A stretch of DNA of 64,000 bases from Granulosicoccaceae sp. 1_MG-2023 (lineage in GTDB: Bacteria > Pseudomonadota > Gammaproteobacteria > Granulosicoccales > Granulosicoccaceae): positions 1 through 64,000 of the forward strand of contig JAUOPI010000008.1 of the NCBI GenBank assembly GCA_030546905.1, written 5' to 3'. The notes under the pieces are model-generated. The model saw only the letters and a list, made by a program, of their open reading frames with translations, did no database searches and had not been told where the DNA came from. The position numbers were made by a program, and so were the translations under genes. The first letter of the stretch is position 1. Every line of letters starts with the position of its first letter. Of this stretch, positions 27,495 through 36,634 are shown one piece after another.

Positions 27495-28142
27495 TCAGTC
27501 TCCCGGCTGAGGCACGACGCGCAGGTAAGGCTGTTCAGCGCGCCAGCCGGCCGGAAAGGCGCTGCGCGCCTGGGCATCGGAGAGTTCACCGGCGATCAGC
27601 ACCTCATCGCCCGGCTGCCAGCCGGCCGGGGTTTCCACCTGCCAGGCCTCGGCCAGCTGAATGGCATCCAGCGCACGCAGCAACTCAGCGAAATTGCGCC
27701 CGACACAGGCCGGATAGGACTGCTGCAAACGCAGGCGTTTATCCGGACCGATCAGATAGCCGGCACGCGCGGTGCTGCCGGGCTGTCCTTCACCGGCGCG
27801 CCGCGACGGCAACATGCCGTAAAGACGGGCAATATCACCGTTTTCATCGGCGATCACCGGGAAATCCACCGCCCGCCCTGCTCTGGCCGCCACATCCTCA
27901 AGCCACAGATCATGGTCGGTCAGCGGGTCGATGCTGAGTCCGATCAGCTTGCAATCACGGCGCGCAAATTCCTCGCTCAGCTGCACCATCGCCGCCAGCT
28001 CAGTGGTGCAAACCGGCGTGAAATCACGCGGATGCGAAACCAGCAAAACCCACTGATCGGCAATCCATTCATGAAACAGGATCGGCCCCTGCGTGGTATC
28101 AGCGGAGAAATCCGGCACAACGTCATTTAGCAGTACAGGCAT
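27495..28142 (-). CDS. 1-Cys peroxiredoxin (Prx6 type)
   Basis: The 215-residue protein has the peroxidatic motif SHPRDFTPVCTTE with Cys45 and Thr42, the Prx6-type middle motif LIGLSIDPLTDHDLWLEDV and FPVIADENGDIARLYGML, and the C-terminal dimer part. It reduces hydrogen peroxide or organic peroxides in the cytoplasm. ATG 28142 has GGAG 6 nt upstream; a longer upstream frame lacks family similarity. It is bracketed by terminators, so it is probably monocistronic with a promoter in the short gap upstream. Confidence 0.93.
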   Translation of the reverse strand: MPVLLNDVVPDFSADTTQGPILFHEWIADQWVLLVSHPRDFTPVCTTELAAMVQLSEEFARRDCKLIGLSIDPLTDHDLWLEDVAARAGRAVDFPVIADENGDIARLYGMLPSRRAGEGQPGSTARAGYLIGPDKRLRLQQSYPACVGRNFAELLRALDAIQLAEAWQVETPAGWQPGDEVLIAGELSDAQARSAFPAGWRAEQPYLRVVPQPGD

Positions 28143-28159
28143 GGCAACTCCGGTTGGAC

Positions 28160-28196
28160 GAAAACAAAACAGGCCCGGGCAAACCACCCGAGCCTG
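28160..28196 (-). terminator. Intrinsic terminator downstream of the Kelch/TSP3 gene
   Basis: On the minus strand an imperfect 10-bp stem (CAGGCTCGGG / CCCGGGCCTG) with a 7-nt loop at 28196-28170 is followed by ttttgttttc. It is about 50 nt beyond the stop of the Kelch/TSP3 gene. Confidence 0.7.
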
Positions 28197-28248
28197 TATT
28201 CTCGCAAGCGCCGTCAGCACCTGTAAAACTACGATTTCTGAAGGGGTA

Positions 28249-30120
28249 TTAAAAGTTGTGATACCGCCGACGACGCCGGATAAACGGCAAGGCCAGCAGG
28301 CTCAGTCCCCATGCGGCACCGCCGCCGCTGCTGTTCTGCTCAGTGTCGTCACTCCCGTCAGCGACACTATCGTTCCCGTCACCATCTGCGACGCCGGAAT
28401 CATCTGTACCGGAATCATCTGTACCGGAATCATCTGTACCGGAATCATCTGTACCGGAATCATCTGTACCGGAGTCACCTGTACCGGAGTCACCTGTACC
28501 GGAATCGCCTGTACCGGAATCACCTGTACCGGAATCACCGTCACCGTCATCAGAACCGGGATAATCAGCCGCATCCTGCGGATCGGTGGACGCATCCACT
28601 TCCGCCCCGTCGGCAACGCCGTCATTATCGCTGTCGGAATTTAACGGATCGGTGCCAAGCGCCAGTTCATCGGCATCGGATAAACCATCCTCGTCGCTGT
28701 CGGCATTGAGCGGGTCGGTATCGTAGTCCTGCACTTCATCGCTATCGGACAAGCCGTCGTCGTCCGTATCCGATTGCAACGGATCTGTCCCGGCGTCGAT
28801 TTCGTCCTGATCATTCAGCCCGTCATTATCACTGTCGGCCTTTAACGGGTCTGTGCCGTAGTCATTGACCTCTTCCCCATCATCAAGGCCGTCACCGTCG
28901 CTGTCGGCCTTTAACGGGTCCGTACCGTCATCGATTTCGTCCTGATCATTCAGACCGTCATCGTCACTGTCCGCTGTAAGCGGATCGGTACCGTACTCAT
29001 TGACCTCCTCGCCGTCATCCAGACCATCGCCGTCGCTGTCGGCCTTATCAGGGTCGGTGTTGTATTGTGTGGTTTCGGCATTATTGCTCAGACCATCACC
29101 ATCGCTGTCGGTCAGACTGTCATCCGACAACAACAGCGTTTCGGTTATATTGGCATCGACCTCGTTGGCGCCACCGGAGGTTTTCGCGCCGGCCACCGCA
29201 TAAAGCGTGTCGCCGATAATGCCGGCGGCCAGGCCGTGACGCGGAATATTCATATCCGGCAGAGCACGCCAGCTTTTGGTGTACACATTCAGCGCTTCAA
29301 CGGTTGCCTCGGCCGCGGTACTGGTGGTTTCGCCGCCGAGTACGATCACCTCGCTGTCATAGCTGACCGCCGCGGTACCGGCACGTTGGGTGGGAATATC
29401 GTCGTAGTCAGTTTCCCACTCGCCGGTGCTCAGGTTATACACATCCACCGCCACTTCCATATCGTGGTTGGTCTGCGGATAGTCAGAGCGGCGGCCACCG
29501 GCCACCACCAGCTTGTTACCCGCGACCGCGGCGGCGAAGTGGTCCCGCGCATGGGGCGCATCATCCAGTACGGTCCACTCACCGGTGGCCGGATCGTATT
29601 CGTCCAGCCAGGCAACCGAACCGCCGTTCTCGTCATTGCGGTGGCCGTTGGTGTTGCCGCCGACAAGGTAGATCTTGTCGTTGTAGAGCACCGCCCCGGT
29701 GGAACCGCGCTGCCGCGCCTCCGGCATGGTCCCTTCCACCTGCCAGGTATCGGTGGCGACGGTGTAGCTGTAGATCTCAGCGACAATATCCTCATCCGGA
29801 TAGGTGCCGTTAAACGCGCCGATCACCCAGATCTTGCCGTCCCACAGAACCGGCTGGAAATGGTTCAGCTCGACCGGCGGTTGGGTTTTGGTCTGCCAGT
29901 TACCACTGGCGTCATCGAGACACTCATGCGGTTTCAGCTTGCCGCGTCCGCCGATCAGGTGAAAGCTGCCGTCGACCACCACACCGGCGGTCTCGTGACG
30001 CTTGGTCGGCTCGGAACCATCGTTGGATTGGTGAAACTGCCAGGTCGCAGCATAGCCCATACCGCCGACACTCAGAGTCAGCAAGGCCAGGGTCAGCCGG
30101 GCATAGTGATGTCGCTTCAT
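28249..30120 (-). CDS. Secreted Kelch-repeat/TSP3-repeat protein with GlyGly-CTERM sorting tail
   Basis: The 623-residue protein begins with a signal peptide (RLTLALLTLSVGGMGYA). Residues about 35-330 form Kelch repeats (FHLIGGRGK, IYLVGGNTNG, LVVAGGRRSD, VIVLGGETT, LYAVAGAKT), predicting a beta-propeller. About 340-525 are TSP3 calcium-binding repeats ([21 protein letters not shown]). A Gly-Thr-Asp-Asp-Ser linker of nine short repeats follows. The end SSGGGAAWGLSLLALPF plus RRRRR is a GlyGly-CTERM signal, which in other bacteria is cut by rhombosortase after type II secretion; no rhombosortase gene is in this window. ATG 30120 has GGAG 5 nt upstream. Predicted location: cell surface or exterior. 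Ligand unknown. Confidence 0.9.
   Translation of the reverse strand: MKRHHYARLTLALLTLSVGGMGYAATWQFHQSNDGSEPTKRHETAGVVVDGSFHLIGGRGKLKPHECLDDASGNWQTKTQPPVELNHFQPVLWDGKIWVIGAFNGTYPDEDIVAEIYSYTVATDTWQVEGTMPEARQRGSTGAVLYNDKIYLVGGNTNGHRNDENGGSVAWLDEYDPATGEWTVLDDAPHARDHFAAAVAGNKLVVAGGRRSDYPQTNHDMEVAVDVYNLSTGEWETDYDDIPTQRAGTAAVSYDSEVIVLGGETTSTAAEATVEALNVYTKSWRALPDMNIPRHGLAAGIIGDTLYAVAGAKTSGGANEVDANITETLLLSDDSLTDSDGDGLSNNAETTQYNTDPDKADSDGDGLDDGEEVNEYGTDPLTADSDDDGLNDQDEIDDGTDPLKADSDGDGLDDGEEVNDYGTDPLKADSDNDGLNDQDEIDAGTDPLQSDTDDDGLSDSDEVQDYDTDPLNADSDEDGLSDADELALGTDPLNSDSDNDGVADGAEVDASTDPQDAADYPGSDDGDGDSGTGDSGTGDSGTGDSGTGDSGTDDSGTDDSGTDDSGTDDSGTDDSGVADGDGNDSVADGSDDTEQNSSGGGAAWGLSLLALPFIRRRRRYHNF
28396..28545 (-). 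repeat. 15-bp coding minisatellite
   Basis: Ten consecutive 15-bp units (plus-strand GGAATCATCTGTACC and variants) encode the GTDDS/GTGDS linker. The first five units (28396-28470) are identical; the last is degenerate. The unit length is a multiple of three, so slippage would lengthen or shorten the linker without breaking the frame. Confidence 0.9.
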
Positions 30121-30223
30121 GCGCGCTCCGCAAAGAGTTTGGAATATCCCGAAGCTAGCGGCAGGCGATGACCTCAGCCTGATAGTGACGTGGTGAATGT
30201 GTGACTCAGGTCGGCGCCCGGTC

Positions 30224-30802
30224 TCAGAGCAAGCCGGCAACCCGCGCCTGCAAGGCCGGCACGATGTCCGCTTCCACATGCGGATTCTGCTTCAACCAGC
30301 GGTGATTACGCGGACTCGGATGCGGCATAGGCAGTAACTGCGGCCAGTAGTCACGCCAGGCGGCGGTGACTGCGCTGAGCGACTGACGCCGCGCCTGCGG
30401 CAGATGCCAGTCGATGGCATAGCGGCCCAGAATCACCGTCAGGGCCACCTCCGGCATAGCGGCCAGCAAGTCCGCACGCCAGGCTTGCGCACAGGCCGGC
30501 GGTGGCGGCAGATCCCCACCCTTGCCGCTGCCCGGAAAGCAAAAGCCCATCGGCAGCAGGGCAATCCGCGAGGCATCGTAAAACACCGTCTCATCCACGC
30601 CCAGCCAGCGCCGCAAGCGCTCGCCGCTGGGGTCGCTGAAAGGCCGTCCGGCCTCATGGGCGAGCCGGCCCGGCGCCTGACCGACGATCAGAATCCGCGC
30701 CGTCGCCGAGGCCTGCAGAACCGGCCTGGGCGGCTGCGGCAGCGTGGCCTCACACAGACGACAGGCCCGCACACCGGCAAGCAGGGAATCAAAATCAGTC
30801 AT
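30224..30802 (-). CDS. Uracil-DNA glycosylase superfamily protein
   Basis: The 192-residue protein has the superfamily motif A (ILIVGQAPGRLAHEAGRPFSD, SGERLRRWLG) and motif B (MPHPSPRNHRWLKQNP). An N-terminal CRLCEATL pair of cysteines resembles half of the iron-sulfur ligands of family 4/5 enzymes, but I do not see all four. Members remove uracil from DNA; the subgroup with PxPSPRN is often annotated only as UDG-like. It is separated from the Kelch gene by about 100 bp on the same strand. Confidence 0.88.
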   Translation of the reverse strand: MTDFDSLLAGVRACRLCEATLPQPPRPVLQASATARILIVGQAPGRLAHEAGRPFSDPSGERLRRWLGVDETVFYDASRIALLPMGFCFPGSGKGGDLPPPPACAQAWRADLLAAMPEVALTVILGRYAIDWHLPQARRQSLSAVTAAWRDYWPQLLPMPHPSPRNHRWLKQNPHVEADIVPALQARVAGLL

Positions 30803-30850
30803 CGGCAGCTCCTATGCCAGGCAGTCGCGCTTGGTTTACAGACGCACATA

Positions 30851-30877
30851 AAAAAGCCGGAACAAATCCGGCTTTTT
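30851..30877. terminator. Bidirectional intrinsic terminator
   Basis: An 11-bp stem AAAAAGCCGGA / TCCGGCTTTTT with a 5-nt loop gives T-runs on both strands. It lies 21 nt after the PfkB kinase stop on the minus strand and is the strongest terminator in the window. Confidence 0.9.
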
Positions 30878-30897
30878 ATACTGATGGCGGGCGCGGC

Positions 30898-31824
30898 TCA
30901 AGCCAGCTCACGCCGGTACGGCGGATTGGCACCGGGCCGTGACACGGTTACCGCCGCAACCCGTACGCCCATATCCAGGGCCTCGCGCAGTGCCGCCTCG
31001 TCAAGCGCCGCGACCTGCTCTTTAGTCAGCAGGCCGGCATCATCGAGCGCGGCCAGAAATCCGGCATTGAAGGTATCACCGGCACCGACCGTGTCGGCGA
31101 CCGTCACCGATGGCACAGCCACCTCGACCTGACCGCGGCGGGTCAGCGCCGTCGCGCCCTCACCGCCCCGTGTCAGCAAGACCACCGACGGCCCTTCGGC
31201 AAGAAAGGACGCGGCCGCATCCGCATCATCCCCGCGCCCGAACCAGGCCAGATCTTCGTCGGAGAACTTAACGATATCGGCCATGGCAATCATGCGCAGC
31301 AACCTGGCCTTGTGCGCCTCCGGATCGGGGATAAAACCGGGCCGGATATTCGGGTCGAGCATCGTCACACAGTGCCGGTGCTCACGCCGCATCAGCGCTT
31401 CATAAGCCGAACCACAGGGTTCGGGAATCAAACTGATCGCCCCGAAATACAGGGCCGACGGCGGCGTTGCGCGGTCAAACACCGGCAAATCCTGCTCGCT
31501 CAACAAGCGCCCGGCGGTGTTCTCGTCATAGAACGCATACTGCGCCTGACCGTTATTGAGGGTGACAAAAGCCAGCGTGGTCGGTTGTCCTGAACGCACC
31601 ACATAGCGCTGTCCGACGTTGCTGCTTTCGAGTGTGCTGAGCAGTTGTTCACCGAAAAAATCCGAGGAAATCCCCGAAAAGAATTCCACTTTGTTCCCGA
31701 GCCGGCCCAGCGCGATCGCGGTGTTGAACACGGCCCCGCCGGCGCAGGGCAGAAAGACTTTCTCCCCTGCCGCGCTCTGGCGTGGCAACATATCAATCAG
31801 GGCTTCTCCACAACAGATAATCAT
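30898..31824 (-). CDS. PfkB family sugar kinase, fructokinase-like
   Basis: The 308-residue protein has both PfkB signatures: GGAVFNTAIALGRLGNKVEF near the N-terminus and DTVGAGDTFNAGFLAAL (catalytic Asp250) near the C-terminus. The pattern MIICCGEALIDML and SLIPEPCGSAYE resembles fructokinases. It phosphorylates a sugar, most likely fructose, using ATP. It starts 2 bp after the ROK regulator stop, so the two form an operon ending at the strong terminator. Confidence 0.88.
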   Translation of the reverse strand: MIICCGEALIDMLPRQSAAGEKVFLPCAGGAVFNTAIALGRLGNKVEFFSGISSDFFGEQLLSTLESSNVGQRYVVRSGQPTTLAFVTLNNGQAQYAFYDENTAGRLLSEQDLPVFDRATPPSALYFGAISLIPEPCGSAYEALMRREHRHCVTMLDPNIRPGFIPDPEAHKARLLRMIAMADIVKFSDEDLAWFGRGDDADAAASFLAEGPSVVLLTRGGEGATALTRRGQVEVAVPSVTVADTVGAGDTFNAGFLAALDDAGLLTKEQVAALDEAALREALDMGVRVAAVTVSRPGANPPYRRELA

Positions 31825-31826
31825 AG

Positions 31827-33047
31827 TCAGTTGCCGCCTTGGCGTTCTATACGTCCGATAAGAAAGCGCTCCGACAGGGGCAGACTGGCGCCGCCGATCG
31901 CTCGCGCATGAATTCCGATTGATCCTTCGCGGACCACCGGCACATTCAGACCATCGAGGTCGAATTCGCGGATGTGCCGCCGGGTGCTCTCGACCAGCAG
32001 ACGACGCACATCGGCCGGAATCCAGCCGTCAACGACCGCCGCTTCAAAATCAATGACCGCCGTTGAGGAAACAATAGCATAGGCAATCGCCTGCCCCGCT
32101 TTATCCACCCAATCGAGCACCAGCGGGCTCAGCTCGCCCCAGTCCTGCGGCGATTCGCGGATCCAGTCGCAGGGCTGCTCTGCGGCCAGCAGCGCCTGCT
32201 CAAGCGAACTCAGCGAAGCCAGATCAATCAACTGGCTGACCGCTTCACCTGCACGCGCCACCGGCATGGAACCCAGGGCCCCGGCGTTGCCGCTACGGCC
32301 GCTGTAAAGCCGCCCGTTCAGCACCACCCCGCCGCCGATAAACGAGCCCACGTAAAAGTACACAAAATCACCTTCGGCACGCTGTTTACCGAAGGCCAGC
32401 TCGGCACCGCAAGCGGCCGTGGCATCGTTTTGCAGATAGACCGGAAAATCCACCACCTGCGCAATCACGGCGCGCAGGTCGGCCTCACGCCAGGCTTCGA
32501 GATCGGCATCGGAAGCGCCGACACTGTCAGCCCAGTTCCAAAGCTGGAACGGCAGAGCTATACCCAGTCCGGCGATACGCCCGCGCGGCTCCTCACCCAG
32601 AGCGGCGCTGATGTCAGCCGTGGCCTGACGGGTAAAATCACGGATCAGCGCCGGGGTCGGATAGCGGTAATCGAGCTCACGCATATCGCGGATGCCGCCG
32701 AGCAGATCAATCAGTACCAGCTGCGCTGTACGCCGCCCAACCTTGAGCCCGAAGTAGTAAGCACCGTCCGGATTCAGGGTCATCGGCACCAGCGGCTGCC
32801 CGACCTTGCCACGCACCGGTTCACCGCGCAGCAGCAGCCCTTCGGCCTCAAGCTCGCGGATAATCACCGAGATGGTTTGCGCAGACAGGCCTGTCTGCTT
32901 GGCGATATCGGCCTTGGCCAGACTGCCGTTGGCGCGGATCAGCGACAGAATCAAACGCTCGTTATGGGCGCGCATCCCGCTTTGGTTGGTGCCGCGATGG
33001 CCCCGGCCTGATGTCGGTTTAGTCTGTTTTGCGCCCGGCTGCGCCAT
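31827..33047 (-). CDS. ROK family transcriptional regulator (first)
   Basis: The 406-residue protein has an N-terminal winged helix (ERLILSLIRANGSLAKADIAKQTGLS, about 29-90) and a C-terminal ROK sugar-kinase fold with FVYFYVGSFIGGGVVLNG. The ROK zinc-binding motif is not intact, as in many regulators. It probably represses the adjacent kinase gene and relieves repression when sugar binds. A palindromic AAATCA-ctt-TGATTT site lies about 120 bp upstream of its start and may be its own operator. Confidence 0.9.
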   Translation of the reverse strand: MAQPGAKQTKPTSGRGHRGTNQSGMRAHNERLILSLIRANGSLAKADIAKQTGLSAQTISVIIRELEAEGLLLRGEPVRGKVGQPLVPMTLNPDGAYYFGLKVGRRTAQLVLIDLLGGIRDMRELDYRYPTPALIRDFTRQATADISAALGEEPRGRIAGLGIALPFQLWNWADSVGASDADLEAWREADLRAVIAQVVDFPVYLQNDATAACGAELAFGKQRAEGDFVYFYVGSFIGGGVVLNGRLYSGRSGNAGALGSMPVARAGEAVSQLIDLASLSSLEQALLAAEQPCDWIRESPQDWGELSPLVLDWVDKAGQAIAYAIVSSTAVIDFEAAVVDGWIPADVRRLLVESTRRHIREFDLDGLNVPVVREGSIGIHARAIGGASLPLSERFLIGRIERQGGN

Positions 33048-33160
33048 AGCTTCCGCCCGTCTGTGCTGTGTTTTGAAGATCCGATTCCGACGAGCGGCGC
33101 AGCCTGCGCACTCTGACGGTCATTAGAGCAGAGAATGGCGTTTAAGCCAGAAACTGTCAA

Positions 33161-33186
33161 TAATAAATCACTTTGATTTAATTATC
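33161..33186. promoter_or_regulatory. Candidate operator upstream of the ROK/fructokinase operon
   Basis: AAATCA (33165-33170) and TGATTT (33174-33179) form a perfect 6+6 palindrome with a 3-nt centre, extended by TAAT/AATTA on the flanks. It is AT-rich in a GC-rich region, between the divergent ROK gene and the DUF3422 gene. Confidence 0.4.
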
Positions 33187-33296
33187 GCACAGCTGTCCGT
33201 GCACGCAAAATGCCCGCCGGTACTATCGCAGGATGTTTCAGCCGTGCCGTAACGGTATGATTGGGCGCATCTTTGCCAATTTTCCGGACGTTTTTC

Positions 33297-34598
33297 ATGC
33301 CCTTGTCTTCCGGCGACAATCACCCGCAGCGTTTTGAGCTGGCCAACGAGCTGCACGCCCGCCCTTTTCCGAAGATGCGCGCGCCCTGCTCCTGCGCCTA
33401 TCTGGCCATCAAGCAACCCCACGATGCAGCCCACCGCGACCCGCAGGAAGACCGTCGTCACCTGCTCGCCTTGCTCAACCACTACGGCGCCGCCATGCCG
33501 GCCGAAGAGAGCAATCACTACTACGCCTCGCTGGGCCGGGTACGGCTTAAGTGGGAACGGCACACGGAGTTTGTGACCTACACCATTTACGCCGACGGGG
33601 TACACGAAAAACCCTTCACCGACGACCTGTTCGCGCATTTCCCCGCCGAGTGGATCGCCGATGCGCCCGGCAAGGTGCTGACCTCCTGCATTATCCGCGT
33701 CGAGCCGATCACCACTGTACAGGAAGCCGAACAAACTCTCGACGAACACATCAAAGGCTGGTTTGTGGAGGAAAGCCTGGCCACCTCACGGGTGGTCGAT
33801 GACAACGCCATCGTCTGCGGCGACTTCCGCATTGATCCGGCCGGTCACGTGCGTTTTGCGATTCTGGCCTGCGACGGGGTTTCCGAACGTCGCCTGGGAC
33901 GCATCGCGCAACGCCTGCTGGAAATCGAGACCTACAAGTCCATGGCCATGCTGACCCTGCCCGAAGCACGTCGTATCGCCGCCCGTGTCGGTGAGCTGGA
34001 CGACGAGCTGGCCAGACTGGTCAGCGCCATGGCCGAGAATAAAGGCCCGGAAAGTGAAACCCTCGACCGCTTGCTGCGCATGGCCGCGGAAATTGAATTG
34101 CTGGTCGCCCGGTCGGCGTTCCGTTTCAGCGCGGCCGGTGCCTATGAGGCCATAGTTAACCAACGGATCGAAGTGCTGCGCGAAGAACGCATGACCGGCC
34201 GGCAGCTGTTTTCGGAGTTTATGCACCGCCGCTTTGACCCGGCGATGCGCACCTGCCGCTCAGCCCAACAGCGCCTGACCGATCTGTCGGGCCGCGCCGC
34301 ACGCGCCTCCAACCTGCTGCGCACACGGGTGGATGTGGCCAATGCCTCGCAGAATCATCAGGTGCTGGCCAGCATGAACCAGCGCTCGGAACTACAACTG
34401 CGGCTACAGGAAACCGTGGAAGGCTTGTCGGTGGTGGCTATCAGCTATTACGCGGTCAATCTGCTGACCTATTTGCTGACCCCGCTCGCGGCATTGCTGG
34501 CGCTGGACAAAAAGTGGCTGACGGCCGGTTTGATTATTCCGGTGGTACTGGCGGTGATGGGCATGATCCGGCGCATCAAGAAAGGCCTGAATCACTAA
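33297..34598 (+). CDS. DUF3422 family protein
   Basis: The 433-residue protein matches DUF3422: RFELANELHARPFPKM near the N-terminus, HTEFVTYTIYADG, and C-terminal ETVEGLSVVAISYYAVNLLTYLL with a two-helix membrane hairpin and basic tail. A central helical region (about 225-385) is rich in Arg/Glu and likely coiled. Function is unknown. ATG 33297 (MPLSSGDN) is preferred to a TTG at 33261. It is convergent with the nitrilase gene. Confidence 0.92.
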   Translation: MPLSSGDNHPQRFELANELHARPFPKMRAPCSCAYLAIKQPHDAAHRDPQEDRRHLLALLNHYGAAMPAEESNHYYASLGRVRLKWERHTEFVTYTIYADGVHEKPFTDDLFAHFPAEWIADAPGKVLTSCIIRVEPITTVQEAEQTLDEHIKGWFVEESLATSRVVDDNAIVCGDFRIDPAGHVRFAILACDGVSERRLGRIAQRLLEIETYKSMAMLTLPEARRIAARVGELDDELARLVSAMAENKGPESETLDRLLRMAAEIELLVARSAFRFSAAGAYEAIVNQRIEVLREERMTGRQLFSEFMHRRFDPAMRTCRSAQQRLTDLSGRAARASNLLRTRVDVANASQNHQVLASMNQRSELQLRLQETVEGLSVVAISYYAVNLLTYLLTPLAALLALDKKWLTAGLIIPVVLAVMGMIRRIKKGLNH

Positions 34599-34612
34599 GG
34601 TCCGCTAACGGC

Positions 34613-35494
34613 TCAACGACTCAGAAAACGATCCTGCGCCGGGCTGTCACGGAAATTAAACACCTGACCGTCGCGGCGCACCTGCGCCACCTTGGCCAAC
34701 TGCAGATCCGCATACAGCCATTGCGGCCGGTTGTACTCACCCATCGCCAGCACGCCGTTGTCGGGGAAACCGCTGTCGGCCGGTGTGTAGACGCCGGCGG
34801 CCCCCTCGTTGACATCCACCGCCGCCGACCAGGGCGCGTCGCCGACCAGCGGCGATTGCACGACATAGCACTGGTTCTCCAGTGCGCGGGCCTGACTGCC
34901 AATGCGTACGCGGTGGTAACCGGCTGCGGTATCGGTGCAACTGGGCACCAGAATCAACACCGCCCCCAGCTCGGCCTGACGACGGGCGATGGCCGGGAAC
35001 TCGCTGTCGTAGCAGATACTGATGCCAAGCGGCCCGAACTCGCTGTCCAGCACGCGCAGCCCGTCACCGCCGCTCATCCCCCACTGCTCGCGCTCAAAGC
35101 GCGTCATAATCAGCTTGTCCTGAAAGTCTTCGCTGCCGTCGGGGCGGAACAACATGGCCCGGTTGACCATGCGGCCATCGTCCAGGCGCACCGGAAACGT
35201 ACCGGCCTGTATGGTGACGGAGAACTCCCCTGCCAACGCGGCAAACTGCTGCCGGTATTGCGGCAACAGGCTCTGCAATACATCGAGCTGGCCATGCAGA
35301 TCCAGCGCCACCTCATCGCCGAACAACGACGCCAGCTCCATGGCGCAATATTCCGGAAACAGCAGCAAACGCGCGCCTTCGGCGGCCGCATCACTGACCC
35401 AGTCACGCTGCCACTGCGCCCAGCCATCCCAGTCATCAAAACGCGTCACCGGATACTGCGCGGCGGCAATACGGACAACATCAGCACGGCTCAT
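34613..35494 (-). CDS. Nitrilase-superfamily carbon-nitrogen hydrolase
   Basis: The 293-residue protein shows the Glu-Lys-Cys triad: Glu48 in LLLFPEYC, Lys127 in FQDKLIMTRFE and Cys161 in ISICYDSEFP. Members hydrolyse amides or nitriles in the cytoplasm; the substrate is not clear. Its start overlaps the stop of the GNAT gene by four bases (ATGA), so the two are translationally coupled, a pairing that recurs in proteobacteria. Confidence 0.93.
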   Translation of the reverse strand: MSRADVVRIAAAQYPVTRFDDWDGWAQWQRDWVSDAAAEGARLLLFPEYCAMELASLFGDEVALDLHGQLDVLQSLLPQYRQQFAALAGEFSVTIQAGTFPVRLDDGRMVNRAMLFRPDGSEDFQDKLIMTRFEREQWGMSGGDGLRVLDSEFGPLGISICYDSEFPAIARRQAELGAVLILVPSCTDTAAGYHRVRIGSQARALENQCYVVQSPLVGDAPWSAAVDVNEGAAGVYTPADSGFPDNGVLAMGEYNRPQWLYADLQLAKVAQVRRDGQVFNFRDSPAQDRFLSR

Positions 35495-36078
35495 AAGTCT
35501 TTTAACCAGAATGTCAGGGATTTTTCGGTTTCATGCGGCCGGTCCACATCCTGCCAGCTCAGCACGGCCTGCAGTGCGGGCATTTTGCGGTAGCCGAAAT
35601 AGCGCCAGACTTCATCCAGCGGCGTGTATGCGGCCGGGCGCAAGGGGTGATCATCGGGGCGCTCGACCGCGCAGAAGGCGCAGATATCAAAACCCAGCTC
35701 GCGGGCATGGGATTCGCGCCCGTCGAAAAACGACCGGTACAGACCGCTGCCACGATAGGCCGCCAATAACACCGACTCAGCGCAGTAAAACACCTCGGCC
35801 GGATCATAGCCGGCAACGGTCAGCGGCTGCACAAACGGGCCGCTGTCATCTTCCAGCGGCAAGCCGCTGCTGGCACCGACCACATGGCCGTCGTCCAGCG
35901 CCAGCACCACCACACTGCGAGCGGTGCGTGCATAGTGCGCCAGATAGCGTTCTTCGTAGGCCGGAGAACCGTCGTAGAGATAGGGAAACTCGCGGAAGAC
36001 ATCGGTGCGCAGACGGGCAATATCGTCAATATAGGGCGAGATCGCCCCGCCGCAGACCGTTTTCAGCTTCAGCGACAC
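35491..36078 (-). CDS. GNAT family acetyltransferase
   Basis: The 195-residue protein has a GNAT-like core with VVVLALDDGHVVGASSGLPL (strands 2-4) and AYRGSGLYRSFFDGRESHAREL, the acetyl-CoA loop and helix. It begins with DIARLRTDVFREFPYLYDG, typical of this subgroup found with nitrilases. The acceptor is unknown. It is followed by the nitrilase gene with a four-base overlap. Confidence 0.87.
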   Translation of the reverse strand: MSLKLKTVCGGAISPYIDDIARLRTDVFREFPYLYDGSPAYEERYLAHYARTARSVVVLALDDGHVVGASSGLPLEDDSGPFVQPLTVAGYDPAEVFYCAESVLLAAYRGSGLYRSFFDGRESHARELGFDICAFCAVERPDDHPLRPAAYTPLDEVWRYFGYRKMPALQAVLSWQDVDRPHETEKSLTFWLKDL

Positions 36079-36083
36079 CGCAG

Positions 36084-36524
36084 TCAGCCCCGTGCGCCGA
36101 CGCCGGCGGCCATCAATACCGCCAGCAGCGGCAGGAAGATCAGCAGGAGCAATTCCACACGTATGGCCATCACCACCGCTTTCGGAATACTCACGACCGC
36201 GCCCTGCGCGTTACGGTTGCGGATAAAAAACAAGGTCGGATAAACCGAAATCGCAGCCATAATCAGGAATAAGGTGACCTTGATATGGAACAGCGGATTG
36301 GCCGAGTAAAAGGCGGCCGGTTTGCCGACCCAAAACCACAACCCCAGACCACCGACCAGCAGAATCAAGGCACTCAGGCCGTAGATGGCATCAATGCGGA
36401 CCAGTCGCCGCAGCTGCGTCGGCGACATTTCGCGGTCGATCAGCGCGTGTTCGAGCACCAACGCCGACGACAGCGAAATAATGCCGAGAAAGTGGATATA
36501 ACGGATAAACAGATCCAGCGTCAT
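36084..36524 (-). CDS. DUF2214 family membrane protein
   Basis: The 146-residue protein has four predicted membrane helices (about 5-25, 47-67, 81-100, 117-139) and the DUF2214 pattern RYIHFLGIISLSSALVLEH and IDAIYGLSALILLVGGLGL. Conserved His residues in helices 1 and 3 suggest a haem or metal site, but this is speculation. The gap to the GNAT gene is 5 bp. Confidence 0.85.
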   Translation of the reverse strand: MTLDLFIRYIHFLGIISLSSALVLEHALIDREMSPTQLRRLVRIDAIYGLSALILLVGGLGLWFWVGKPAAFYSANPLFHIKVTLFLIMAAISVYPTLFFIRNRNAQGAVVSIPKAVVMAIRVELLLLIFLPLLAVLMAAGVGARG

Positions 36525-36634
36525 CAGAGCTTGCCCCGGAAAAAAACTTCCCCGAGTCTACCCCGAAATCCGCTCACCCGCACCCGCGATCCGGTTTCAG
36601 TCACGGCCACGGCAAAACCGCCGCGCCCGGCCGC

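Noticed and set aside
28396-28545. Short tandem repeats as CRISPR or origin iterons
   Set aside because: They are back-to-back 15-bp units inside a coding frame, with no spacers and no replication gene nearby.
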